NCBI RefSeq assembly: GCF_016808335.1
Contig: NC_053141.1
Coordinates: forward strand, 30,206,241-30,270,240
DNA: 64,000 nt
Origin: Panicum virgatum
Lineage: Eukaryota; Streptophyta; Magnoliopsida; Poales; Poaceae
Direction of reading: 5' to 3'
Shown here: positions 1-11,028 of the stretch, piece by piece
Numbering within the stretch: the first letter of the stretch is position 1
Layout of the letters: each line of letters opens with the position of its first letter
The notes under the pieces: generated by a model
What the model saw: only the letters and a program-made list of their open reading frames with translations
Told to the model about the DNA's origin: nothing
The model's database searches: none
Position numbers and translations under genes: made by a program

Positions 1-891
1 ACAGGGAGAGGGAGGAAGAGAGGGCGCCTGGCTGCCTGTGTCCTTCTGTTGAGCGCCAGCCAGAGAACCGAGAGAGGGAGGGAGGGGCACTAGCCTTTTT
101 GTCCTGCAGGGGCAGCGCCACCCACTCCCAATTTGCCTCCCTTTCTTGCCTTCCAAGCCTTCCTCTAAAGACTACAATACCCCTAAGTGCTGAAATTAAA
201 CTAAAGGCCCTTAGGGGCAAAACCGGAAAGATACATTGAAGACCATCCGACGGCTGCGACGACTTGGAGTAGTTTGCTTCGACCCGATGCAATCCCTCTG
301 ATGTCGCCACGCGTCCTTCTGGAATCTTCACGTGGGCAGTTTTGGAAAAACTGTCGAAACCGAGTTCGGGGGGCGGTTTTGGAGCACCCGCCAAACCTTC
401 CCGCGCGATGTTTCCGGCACACCCGCCGAGCCCAATGTCGCCATGTGTCCGACCTCCCGCCGGAACCCTCTCCGACTTGGCCGAGTCGACGCATCCTAGC
501 TGTTGGTTTTTCTCGAGCTACCAACAAACTCCATGCCGTCCTGCCTTGGCTCCAGGAGTGGATCGCAACGCGGCCCAGCAGTGGCCCAAGCATCTGGGCC
601 GTCCTTCACCACCGCATGGTCGTCCGGTCGGGCCTCCAATGCCACCGCAAGGTCTCCCGCCTCCGCATGGTCGTCGAGCTCCCTGCCACCGCAACGCCGC
701 CGCATGGTCCATCGGCACGTGCCTCAGCTCTTGTCCAAACCATCTCGCTGCCCCCGCGCCATCCGTGTACCTGCACACCACAGACCAAGAACCGGCGCAA
801 TCTCCACAGAGTCGCGACTAAACACAGTTAGTCCACTCCACATATTGGCAATCACTCATCACACCAAGGAGCAGGCCTCCACTGCCTCTCA
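1..891 (-). repeat. 3' LTR of the copia element (partial)
   Basis: Matches 12254-13147 with scattered substitutions and small indels. Similarity stops exactly after CCTCTCA at 891, which on the minus strand gives an LTR starting TGAGAGG. About 1.2 kb of this LTR lies before the window. The open frames seen here on both strands lie in GC-rich LTR sequence and are not genes. Confidence 0.9.
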
Positions 892-903
892 ATCTCCCCC
901 TTG
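892..903 (-). promoter_or_regulatory. polypurine tract of the copia element
   Basis: On the minus strand AAGGGGGAGAT lies directly before the TGAGAGG start of the 3' LTR, the place where plus-strand DNA synthesis is primed in LTR retrotransposons. Confidence 0.75.
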
Positions 904-2433
904 ATGAGTGCATTGTCAACACCACACCCCACACGGGCACTGGTGAAACAAACAGATAACCAAAAAAGAAATAGAAAACAAAGAGAGCTAACTCAAGTGA
1001 TCAAAAGCGAATGAAAGCCTGAAAAGATCACTTGAAGATAGCAAAGCCAAAAGAGTCAGCCCCCAAGACAAGGGCAACGGCTCGACGCACTGACTCCAAA
1101 ACAACCCCCCAAGAAAGAGGCAAGGCTCAACACAGCCAAGCATGTGCAAAGTTGGTCCCTCCAGAAAGAGGCAAGGCTCAACACAACCCGCAAAGAGCAT
1201 GAAAAAGCTCAAAACTCCCCCTGAAATGCAGCTCCCCCTCACTATGCAACTTTCCTCCCCCTGAAATACAGCTCCCCCTCACTATGCAACTTTCCCCCGA
1301 TGTGTGCACACTCAAAAACTGGATCTCTCCCCCAAGGTTCACAATCTCTCCCCCTAAGGTACAAGAGATACCAATCAACAATCTCTCCCCTTTGTTGACA
1401 AAGCACACGTCAAGGAAACTCCCCCTGTCTAGATGCTCCCCCTGGAAATATGCCATGAAGTGCAAGCATGCGTGCCTAAAAAGCTTCCAGGTATAGAACA
1501 AGAGCATTTGCAAAGGTCGAAACAGCACAGCATATGAGGGTGCATATACATAGACAATGCATTGGGAAGCTCATAAGAATATATCTATACAGATCATGAG
1601 CAAGCATTTGTCATTTGTAAAAGAAAAGGCATCACCATAAAGGACCTAGCATACTAGAAGGTAAGCAAGCATGCTAGTGCTAGCAAGAACATACCGGTGA
1701 GCTAACCAAAGCATATCACAGCAACTGCCACTCAAGCAACTGAAAACTTGTCAAGATTTTGATACCAACTGAAAACACTTAGTTTCTCAACAAGAAGAAG
1801 TGGTGCCAGGGGTTGAAAACTTGCAAGTGCTCAACTTAGCGAATGTACCAAGCCTAGGTCAAGGACCATCAGAAGCTTAAGATAGCACTCTCAGTCATCC
1901 ACAGCCTTGTCCAAGTTCTCCAAAGGAGCAGTCTCAGAACAAGATCAGTGGTGCAAGCAATCCCACCTGGATCTTTTCACTCAGACCAAATATTGGATTT
2001 TTGAAATAGATTCCAATTATAACACACCAACTGTTTGATTTTGCAATGCAACCATGAAGCAAAAGAGGGCATCTTGTTGCATATGAGAGCAAAGGACCTA
2101 ACCACTAAGCATGATCAAGATAGCATAAGCATACAAACCTACACATGCTAGTAGCAAATCCTGAAGGTGACCATGTTTTATGATTTTCAAAGAATAAAAT
2201 AGCTAAGTTCAGAGCCAATATACAACATATTCAAAGGAGCTAGCTACACATGGTCAAAGCATATATACAACTCATAGCATAGCACAAGCAAATGCAGATA
2301 TCATACATGAGAAGCTGGTGCAAGTGTAATGCATATGAGCAGATGCAATGCTAAATGGTATGTACACAACAATGCAAGAAAAAGCAAAGAAGAAAGAAAA
2401 ACCAATCCTAAACTACAGAAACAACTACCCAAC
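904..2433 (-). other. noncoding 3' region of the copia element, rich in polypurine runs
   Basis: There is no credible open frame between the RNase H stop and the 3' LTR. The part at 1085-1445 repeats CCCCCT/CTCCCCC runs many times (purine-rich on the sense strand), including two near-identical stretches at about 1214-1252 and 1256-1295. An AT-rich stretch rich in AAGCATA-like words fills about 1500-2400. An env-like gene, reported in some Sire elements, is not visible here. Confidence 0.7.
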
Positions 2434-3219
2434 TCAAAATGGGTAGCGCACGCCAAGCTCTCCCAGCAAGCGAGCATAGGTGGCTTGTTCTAGGGGCTTA
2501 GTCAGGATGTCAGCTACTTGATTATCAGTGGATACATGGGTCAGCTCGACATCACCCTTCTCATAGTGATCTCTCAGGAAATGGAACCTCACGTCTATAT
2601 GCTTGGAGCGAGAGTGTAGGACGGGGTTCTTGGCTAAGCTTATGGCTGAGGTGCTGTCAATGAAAATTGGAACTCTGCCATAGGTTAGGCCATAATCGCT
2701 AAGAGTGCGTCTCATCCAAAGGATCTGGGAGCAGCAACTAGCAGCAGCTATGTATTCGGTTTCTGTGGTGGAAAGAGCTAAACTAGTTTGCTTGCGGGCA
2801 GACCAAGACACAAGAGAAGTTCCAAGAAACTGACAGGTACCTGAAGTCGACTTGCGATCAATCCGACACCCACCATGGTCAGCATCAGAAAAGCCAACCA
2901 ATGCAAGAGAAGAGGAAGAAGAGTACCAAAGGCCAAACTCAGGAGTGTAGCGGAGGTACCTGAAAATCTTCTTCATAGTGTTCCTGTGAGAAGTGTGCGG
3001 AGAAGCCTGGAACCTCGCGCAGAGACAAACCGCGAACTGGATGTCGGGTCTGGTGGCCATCAGGTACAAGAGCGAGCCGATCATGCTCCTGTACTCCTTC
3101 TGGTCCACAGCAACACCTTCAGTGTCCTCATCCAGCACCGTAGAAGTGCCCATAGGAGTCAGCATGGGACTGAGGTCCCCGAAGTCGAACTTCTTGAGCA
3201 TGTCCTTGGTGTACTTGGC
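2434..3219 (-). pseudogene. copia pol: end of reverse transcriptase and RNase H
   Basis: The 255-residue open frame at 2434-3201 covers the C-terminal part of copia pol. It holds the connection segment with YLMATRPDIQF, then RNase H with the SDADHGG motif, the TSGTCQFLG segment, the ALSTTETEYIAA motif and the ADILTKPL end that closes copia polyproteins. RNase H removes the RNA strand of the RNA:DNA hybrid during reverse transcription. The frame is separated from the reverse transcriptase part by a stop near 3220. It ends at 2434 with VRYPF and a stop, as expected for the natural end of pol. This is the best-preserved part of the element. Confidence 0.9.
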
Positions 3220-3890
3220 CTAGTGGACGAAGGTGCCATCCCGAGTTTGCTTGATGTGCAACCCGAGGAAGAACTGAAGCTCACCCATCATCAACATCTC
3301 AAACACCCTACTCATATCATCAGAAAAGCTAGAAACAAAAGAGTGAGAGGAGCCACCAAAGATAATATCATCCACGTAGACCTGAACCAACAGAAAATCA
3401 GTGCAACACCTGAGGAGAAACAAAGTCTTATGTACTGATCCCATGACAAACCCCTGCTTAAGCAAAAAGGCTCTCAACCTCGCATACCAGGCTCTAGGGG
3501 CTTGTTTCAGACCATACAAAGCCTTCTGAAGCTTGAAGACTCGGTCTGGAAACTTGGGACTCTCAAAGCCAGGAGGCTGCTTCACATAGACCTCCTCCTC
3601 TATAAACCCGTTCAGAAAGGCACTCTTCACATCCATCTGATACAGCTTGAACCCCTTCGAATCTGCAAAAGCTAAGAAGATCCGGATGGCCTCTAAACGA
3701 GCTACAGGAGCAAAGGTCTCCTCATAATCTATCCCCTCCTACTGGCTGTAATCCTGAGCTACTAACCTAGCCTTGTTCCTCACAACCATCCCATCCTCAC
3801 CCTGTTTGTTCTTGAAAACCCATTTGGTACCTATAGGGTGGCAATCAGGTGGAGGCTCTACAAGGACCCAGACTTGGTTTCGCTCAAAGT
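3220..3890 (-). pseudogene. copia pol: reverse transcriptase
   Basis: The enzyme would copy element RNA into DNA in the virus-like particle. Visible motifs are GTKWVFKNKQGEDG and ARLVAQDYSQ (start, about 3739-3860), [11 protein letters not shown] at the N-terminus of the 3220-3636 frame, LKQAPRAWY, the catalytic YVDDIIFGG, and [14 protein letters not shown] stop at about 3736 follows DYSQ and breaks the frame, and another lies at about 3220. The family normally encodes gag-pol as one continuous frame, so this copy cannot make active enzyme. Confidence 0.9.
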
Positions 3891-5184
3891 TTTCTAGCTC
3901 CTCATGCATGGCATTGACCCAGTTAGAATCAGATAAAGCGTGTCCAATATCTTTGGTCTCAAAGGAGTCAACAAACGCTGAATGAGCAAAACCAGCGATA
4001 CTTGTTACATTGGACCTTGTGGTTCGCTTGTTAAGGTCACCTAGCATTTGTTGAGGGGGATGACGACGCTGAATGTGTCGCGGTGCTTCCCTTGTTGAAG
4101 TCGCCTCCTCCTCAGGTGCATCTGGTGAAGCCTGAGTCACCTGCTCGATCGGCCCCCGGGATGTAGAAGCTGTGGGGAGCGGGCCGCCGTCGTCGTCAGA
4201 ACTCGATTCACCAGGAAGTGGGCCTGCAGCCGGCGCAGGGACACCACCATCATCCTCAAAAGCCTCAGGCTCATCCTCATCCTCGAAGATGTCCTGGCCA
4301 AACTCATCGTCACCTGCACACTCCACAGAAGCAGACAAAGAAGGAGTGGACTCGTCGAAGGTTACATTACAAGTTTTGACGATCCGGTTAGTCTCAAGAA
4401 TAAGAACACGATAGCCTCTAGATTGAAGAGCATAGCCAAGAAAAATGCCATCAGAGCACCTAGACTCGAACTTATCAAGATTTCCCTCCTTCAAAACAAA
4501 GCATCTGCAACCAAAAGCACGCAGGTGGGACACCTTGGGCTGTCGACCAAACCGCAACTCATACGAAGTCTTTTTCATGAATGAGCGAAGGAAGATGCGG
4601 TTGGCAACATAGCATGCGGTGTTGATCGCCTCGGCTCAAAAATGCCTAGGAGTCCTATGCTCATCAAGCATCGTCCTGGCCATCTCCACTAGGGTCCGGT
4701 TTTTGCGTTCAACCACGCCATTCTGTGGAGGAACATAAGGAGAGGAGTACTGGTGATCAAGACCGAAACCACGACAGAAGTCATCAAAACGAGCATTCTT
4801 AAATTCAGAGCCATTATCACTACGGATAGCCCTCATGGCATGTGGAAGTTCATTCTATAAACTCAAGGCAAGGTCTCGAAAGTACTGAAAAGCCTCATCC
4901 TTAGTCTCCAAGAAGAAAACCCAAGAGTACCGAGAGAAGTCGTCAACGATCACAAGAATGTACCACTTCCCACCGACAGAGCGCACATGAGCAGGGCCAA
5001 CAGTGTCCATGTGAAGAAGCTCGCCTGGGTGCGATGTCATCACCTGATTCACAGGTGGGTGCGGAAGGGAAACCATCTTCCCGTGATGACACGGGTGACA
5101 GACAAGGTCCTTGTCCATCTTGAGCTTGGGCAATCCTCGGATCAAATCAAGTGAGCTGAGCCTAACTAGTAGATCAAAGCCCAA
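3891..5184 (-). pseudogene. copia pol: integrase core and C-terminal region
   Basis: Integrase joins element DNA to the chromosome. The frame at 4855-5184 carries CHPCHHGKM of the zinc-binding region, then HMDTVGPAHV and VIVDDFSRYSWVFFL with the first catalytic aspartates. The frame at 4636-4836 carries RSDNGSEFKN and PPQNGVVERKNRTLVEM with the remaining Asp and Glu of the DDE triad. The frame at 3739-4578 carries the C-terminal GYRVL segment and an acidic, serine-rich linker to reverse transcriptase. In-frame stops at about 4854 and 4635 (TGA where Trp is expected) inactivate it. Confidence 0.9.
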
Positions 5185-5700
5185 GTGACCGAGTCTTCTA
5201 TGCCACTTTCAGAGCTCAGAGGACTGACCAGTCACCAGATAGTGAGAGGTGCTAGAAGAAGATCCAGAAAAGTCAATGCGAAACACACGACCAAGAGGAA
5301 CAATGTTGTAAACGAATTCCCCTCTGGAATCAAGAACACGCGAGCAACCTCTCTTGAAACTCACCTCAAACCCATCATCGAGAAGTTATGAAACAGAAAG
5401 CAGATTAAAACCAAGTTTATCAACAAGAGCAACCTCTCTTAGGGTGAAGTCATCAGAAATCCGAATAGTGCCAACTCCACGTACCTTTCCTCCGCTGTAA
5501 TCCCCGAAGGTGATGTACTCTTTGTCCTTCATCGGGGTGAGGCTGGAGAACCATCTGTGACTCCCGGTCATGTGGCGCAAACAACTGGAGTCCATGAGCC
5601 ATATGTTCTCCAGGCCTCGAGTGTCCTGCTCAGTAGGAAGAAAACGAGCAGGCAAATGGCCCGACACTGGGGTTAGCACAGAAAGAAGCAAACCAATATC
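5185..5700 (-). pseudogene. copia pol: protease and GAG-pre-integrase region
   Basis: The frame contains WLMDSSCLRHMTG at the position of the copia aspartic protease active site; the usual Asp-Ser-Gly has become Asp-Ser-Ser. Then come KVRGVGTI and FNLLSVSQ, and near 5185 the WHRRLGHLGF motif of the GAG-pre-integrase domain. A TGA replaces the Trp before KWHRR, and a frameshift near 5690 separates the region from gag. Confidence 0.8.
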
Positions 5701-7382
5701 GTGCCATCTGCTCGAAAGCAGGGTAAGTATCCTCAAACGAAAACTGTGGCTGGCGACCACCACACTGAGGAAAACATGGTGCGCCTCCGCCACCAAAGCC
5801 TCGGCCACGCTGACCACCACCGAAAGCACGGTGTGGAACAGGGCCGGCGAAACCACCAACAGGAGCGCAGTATCCACCACCGCCTGCCCCTCCTCCACCT
5901 ACACGACGTGGCCTGGCATCCTGCCTCTGCCCACGTCGAGCTGGAGCGTGTCCACCGGCTGGCTGGTGGAACACCTCCGGAGCGCGCCTCTCAAGATGCC
6001 TGCGCTCAAACCTCAACCTCCGAAAGCAAAACTCTGCCAAGTGACCACCCCTCTCGCACCACTCACACTGGTAAGGCTCTCTCTTGTGTGTAGGCTGTGG
6101 TGTAGGAGCTGGGGCTCTCTGAGGTACTCTGGGGGGCTGAGTCCTCACCTTGGGCTTAGGAATAGGCTTGCCACTAGGAGGGAGTGTATCCAGTCGGTTC
6201 TTGAGGTGGTTAGGCTTGGGAACCCACACTGGATTCTTAGGTGGAGCTTTGGGTGGCTCAGTGAGAATCCCATCATTGACTAGTGCTGGCTTAGGGACTG
6301 GTGCTGGCTTAGGGACTGGTGGAGCTGTGGAAGAGGAAAGTGCACTCACACTCGGCTCGAGCATCTCACCAATATTGCCATAGGGTTGAACAAAGTCAGC
6401 AGGAGTAAAAGCAAAACCAACCCCAACACCATCAGGACGCTTAAACTGCTGAACCATCATGCCCAACTGAGGCTCACGGGTGGACACCCAACTGAGAATC
6501 TCCCGAAGGTGGGAGTTCTCCTCCTCCATCCGGGTCTTGTCCTTCCATGCCTCCTCAAGCTCAGAGATCAGGCTTGGGCACACAGTACAATCAGCAGAGC
6601 AAGAGCTAGGGACTGCGGATTTCTCCAACTTCCTCAAAGCAGCAGTCTTCTCCTTAAGCTCTTCTCTAAGCGTTAGGCACTCCTTACAAGCACCCAAGAG
6701 GGTAGGCTGGGACTTGAGCTCGTCCAAGGCCTTCTTGCCCATCTCGAGCTTGAGCAAGTTCTCATCATACTTGCTCCTGAGCTCGGACAGGTTAGACATC
6801 AAACCGATGCACTGACTGCACTCATCCTCCTCCTCACAATCCTCCACTACAGGGGCAGACTGAGCAATCTCTAGAGCTAGCTTAACTTCCTTCAGCTCCT
6901 GTCTCAAAGCTCTAAACTGCCTCTTAGCATCCTTAATGATCAAGTCCTGATTATCTAGAGCAATGTAAAGGATCCTCCAACTCCTCAGTGAGTGGGGTGC
7001 TTGGGACGTACCTCAGAGCTTGGCTCTGGCTGAAGTACAGGCTCTGCCATAGTGGAAGGAGTCCCGTCAGCATCGGAGTCAATAGCCATGGTGCAGAAAC
7101 CGGCCGCCTTCCCAGCATGGAGGCAAAGGCCAGTGAAGCCCTCCATGGCCTTCTTCTTGCTGCTCCGCTTCTTCTCGCCGCGGTGGTGTGAGTTGGAGTC
7201 ACTGGAGCTGGATGAAGACGAAGACGTCGAGCTCTGGCTGGTGGAGGAATGATCCTCACTCTGGGTGACGAACGCTTGCTTGCTCTTGTACTTGCCGATG
7301 TTCTTCTTCTTCTGCTCGTGGTGCCGCTTGGAGCGTCCGCCCTTCTTCTTGTGGGAGTCCCCACTCTTGTGCTTGTGGCGGT
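5701..7382 (-). pseudogene. copia gag, C-terminal part: coiled coil and second zinc knuckle
   Basis: Just 3' of the solo LTR the frame is Lys/Ser/His-rich. From about 6943 it becomes a coiled coil (repeated ELK, LRSKYDENLLKLE and LREELKEK heptads). A Pro/Lys-rich spacer and a second CCHC knuckle, CEWCERGGHLAEFC, follow at about 6030-6075. The tail is Gly/Arg-rich. Two knuckles separated by a coiled coil are unusual for copia gag and point to the Sire/Maximus lineage (family knowledge). A stop at about 6990 (PTH then stop) and a frameshift near 5690 break it. Confidence 0.8.
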
Positions 7383-10027
7383 TGTCACACCCGGTTTTAA
7401 GAAGAAAACCAAATGCATATCTATATGTATGCCAGGATCAAGTTTCATACATATAGAGACATCATAAGTGAATAATCAGTAACAGTATCATGTAAAAGAG
7501 AATTACAACAAATAGAAGATTATCAGAGTTATACAGCTTATTCTGGAAACGAAGGCTTCAACTTCACAGGCAATCGACTGGGGGTTGCGTACTCTTAGAA
7601 CTCAGCAACATCTTCAACAGACTTCATACATCTTTCCTTCTGAGCAGCAGTAAGCAAGGGTGAGTACACTTATGGTTGGTACTCAGCAAGGCCACAAGAA
7701 ATAACCAGAATGTGATTTAAATCCATCTTTAAGTTTATTAATCATGTGAGGGTCCAAGCCGCTCTTGACCGTGAGCACGGCTAACCGGTTAGTTTTAACT
7801 CTGCAGAGGTTGTACACTTTCACCACAATTCGCGTAAAAGTTCCGAAGAACTTTGAACCCAACCACGCATATGTGCTGATCAGGCACAATACCACACTTT
7901 CGAGGTGTGATTGCATAGGGACGCTATGAGGCCTTTACAAAGAATCCCTATATGTATGTGTTGGTCCCTGCCGTGCGGTCCCTCAGAAGACACAGCTTCC
8001 TTCACCCGCTCCACAACACAAACTCATAACCACCAAGCGGAACAACCCCAACACAACATATAGTTCATCTAATTAATTAGCCAAGACCAGAGCCATATAG
8101 TATTGTGGTTGTACGGTTTTCTTGGGTGGTTCTCCATGTTCCAATTATATCATAGTACTCTTGTATATAAGCATAGATAGAAGGATGGTTAGGGTCACTT
8201 GCCTTTCTCCAATGAAAAGCTACTCTTACTGCTCTTCAGCTTTTGCTCACTTGGAACTCTTGATCTTCAACCTTCAAACAGCGATCCTTCTACTCGGAGC
8301 AAACATCGGGCAAACATTCAAAGCAAACAACAAGATACATCTAAGAACAATACACCAAAACAAAAGAAAGACTTTAAAAGAACACACTAAAGGATAGGGC
8401 TCATTGCTACGATTACGAGGGCGCAAGAAACACAGAAAACGGAACTAAAATGGTGATTCTATAGACTAAACGATGCTTCAGAGATCTAGTCGCGATTAAC
8501 TAAAGGTTAAGGACTAACAGAAAAGATTCGTAAGACACAACAAAGTGTGCTCACAGCAGATAAAAAGGTTATAAAGCTATTTCACACGTCACAAGGATCA
8601 CGTGAGCGCAAGAATCACTGAAAACGGAGTTAAAACGTGAAAGATATGGCTAAAACAGTGCACTAGGGACTTGTTTGCGATAGATTTAAACTTCCAGGGG
8701 CTAGCTTTAAAGAAACCATGGACTAAAACATAATTAAACCTAACTCACGAGGGTTAGAAAGCAAAACTACACTTCCTGGACGGCGGGTTCTATTTCCTAA
8801 AAGGTCAGGGTCTAAAACAGAAATAAAAGGACTTAAACCTAATTACTTTTGAACTATGCTGGACTGCGGGTTTATTTCCATAAAACATAAGGGCTCTTTC
8901 GCAAAAGTGGCTCGGTTGACCGGTATTGGATCTGTTGACCTCGGGTCAGATCTAATCGGGGCCGTTGGATGAGGATCGAACGGCTAGGGTGAAATGGGGC
9001 GAAAGGAGCGGCGGCGCACTGCGCCGGCGGCGAGCTAGCGGCGGCGAGCGGCGGCGCGGTAGCCGGACTTCGCCGAAAACGGCCGTCCGGGGCTCGGATT
9101 TAGGCGTGGATCGGCCTGGGATCTAGAGCACGATACGGGGAACGCGAGGGCGGGGTCTGCTCGAAGCCTAGACGTGGCGGAGAGCACGTTCGACGGCGAG
9201 GTTGCTCGGCAGGGCGATGGCAAGCGAACGGGCATGCACGGGAGCGAGAGGGAGAGGGGAAGGTGACCAGTGAATGTTCTCACCACAATGCAGGAGCTCC
9301 GGAGGCGGCTTGCGGAGGCGAGCAAGCGGCGGAGCGGCGAGATTTACGGCAGAATCGAGCTCGAGGGGGGCTCCAATGGCGGCGGCGATTTAGGGCTAGG
9401 GTTTGCGCGAACTGGGGGGGGCGACTGCGGTTCGATAGGGTTTCCATGGGGAGCGGCGTCGCTTAAATAGGGGTGAGGTGGGGCCACCTTGGCGTGCGCA
9501 CCAAGGCGACGGGCGGCGAGGCGTGGCGTGGCCGGACTCTGGCTCGAGTCCGAGCCGCGCACGGGAGGAAGGAGACGGTCCCGACAGGTGGGGCCTACCT
9601 GTCGGCGGCAGAGAGGAGAGGGGGCGCGAGCTGGGCCGGGGAGAGGGAATTGGGCCGGCGGGATTGGGCTGCGCGGGGAGAAAAGGGGAAAAGAAAAAGG
9701 GCTGGGCCGGCTGAGGCGTTTTGGGCCGAAAGAGGCTTTTTTTTCTTTCTTTTGCAAGAGATTCAAACAAATTCAATTTGAATTCAAATTTGAAGAATTC
9801 AAATTCAAATTGAAACACAACATTAAAACAATGCAAGGGTAGCATGAGTGCAACACACAACCAACTTCATTTTAATTTTTTTAAAATTCAAACAAACTTT
9901 ATTTATTTTTACTAAATTCCCTGTGAAGAAAAGAAAATGTTGCGAAAATTTTAAAATTATGAGAAAATTGATTATTTATTTTTAATTTTAATCACATCCT
10001 GAAATTCAAAAATTTCAGGGTGTGACA
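7383..10027. mobile_element. solo LTR (probably Ty3/gypsy) inserted in copia gag
   Basis: The segment begins TGTCACACCC and ends GGGTGTGACA. The 5-bp target GCGGT is present on both sides (7378-7382 and 10028-10032), and the copia gag frame resumes on either side. There are no pol domains, tRNA primer site or internal region, so this is a single LTR left by recombination between two LTRs. The long size (2645 bp) and the TGTCACACCC/TGTAACACCC-type ends resemble long-LTR gypsy families of grasses such as RetroSat2; that family name is inference. The GC-rich part at 8990-9720 has open frames on both strands but no recognisable protein. The part at 9740-9990 is AT-rich with AAATTCAAATTT-like words. 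Confidence 0.9.
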
Positions 10028-10965
10028 GCGGTGCTCAGCGGTACTCCTCGTGCCTGGAGCGGTCGTCCTCATCCTTGGAACTCTTCTTCTTGGGACACTC
10101 GGTGGCGAAGTGACCGGTCTTGGCGCAGTTGAAGCAGGTCTTCGCTCGTGCTTGTCTGTTGTTGAAGGCACTGGAACTTGTGGATGATCAGTGCAAGCTC
10201 CTCATTTCCCAGCACCTCCAACTGCTCATCTATCACAGACACAAGAGACGACAAGCAAAAACCTCCAAGAGAAGGGTTAGAGTTAGCTCCAGAGTTGCCT
10301 ACCAGGGCCATCGACTTGGAGGCGGAGGCATCAGCATGATTACCTTCCATCTTAGCTCGAGAGAGCTTCTCCGCCTCCGAAGCCTTGAGCTTGTTGAATA
10401 GCTCATCCACGGTGAGGGTCTCATAGCTAACAGACTCTATGATAGTCTGGACCTTCACCTCCCAGACCTTGCGATCAAGAGCATAGAGAAGCTTCATAGC
10501 CTTCTCATGATCAGAGTAGGTCTGGGTGCCCTGTGGCTGGTTCGCACGCAGCTTGTTCACAATCGACTAGAAACGACTGAACATGGTATCGATGCTCTCA
10601 CCCGGCAACTGAGTAAAGTTCTCATATTCCCGCTGGTGAGTCTCATACAGCCTCAACTTGACATGGTTGGTTCCCTCATGGAAATTGGCCAACCGTGCCC
10701 AAATCTCCCGGGCTGTGAGAAGGTAGCTGACACGATCGAACTCAGGGCGAGCGAGACAGGCTATGAGAGCATTGTACGCCTTGCTATTGACCTAATGTCT
10801 CCTAATCTGAAGCTCGGTCGTGCGGACCGCAAGGTTCACATAGTCAGGGTCCACGCAAATCTCCCAGACTTCGGAACCTAGACTCAGAAGATAGGCACGC
10901 ATGCGCACCTTCCAATAGTCATAATCGGTTCCATCGAAAATCGGGGGTTTGCCAGGAGAACCCAT
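10028..10965 (-). pseudogene. copia gag, N-terminal part: UBN2-type domain and first zinc knuckle
   Basis: The likely start is the ATG at 10965-10963, giving MGSPGKPPIFDGTDYDYWK, a typical copia gag start 64 bases inside the 5' LTR. The region continues through a UBN2-type capsid domain (ARPEFDRVSYLLTAREIW, FTQLPGESIDTMF, LRANQPQGTQTYSDHEKAMKLLYAL). In a shifted frame near 10100-10145 the first CCHC knuckle CFNCAKTGHFATEC follows. Stops at about 10790 and 10568 and a frameshift near 10180 inactivate it. The coding sequence is then interrupted by the solo LTR at 7383-10027. Confidence 0.85.
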
Positions 10966-11014
10966 GGTCACACAACGGTTTTGAACCGAGGAAGGCTATA
11001 GAGAAACCATCCCG

Positions 11015-11026
11015 GCTCTGATACCA
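11015..11026 (-). promoter_or_regulatory. primer binding site of the copia element
   Basis: The minus strand reads TGGTATCAGAGC two bases inside the 5' LTR end. This is the standard copia site complementary to the 3' end of initiator methionine tRNA, and it fixes the LTR boundary at 11029 and the element orientation. Confidence 0.95.
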
Positions 11027-11028
11027 AT

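Noticed and set aside
3773..3985. Plus-strand frames overlapping copia pol (also 4172-4414 and 5570-6283)
   Set aside because: They are antisense shadows of clearly conserved pol and gag motifs on the minus strand.
9035..9860. Overlapping open frames on both strands near 9000-9860
   Set aside because: They are inside the solo LTR, GC-rich, without domains, and contradict each other by strand.
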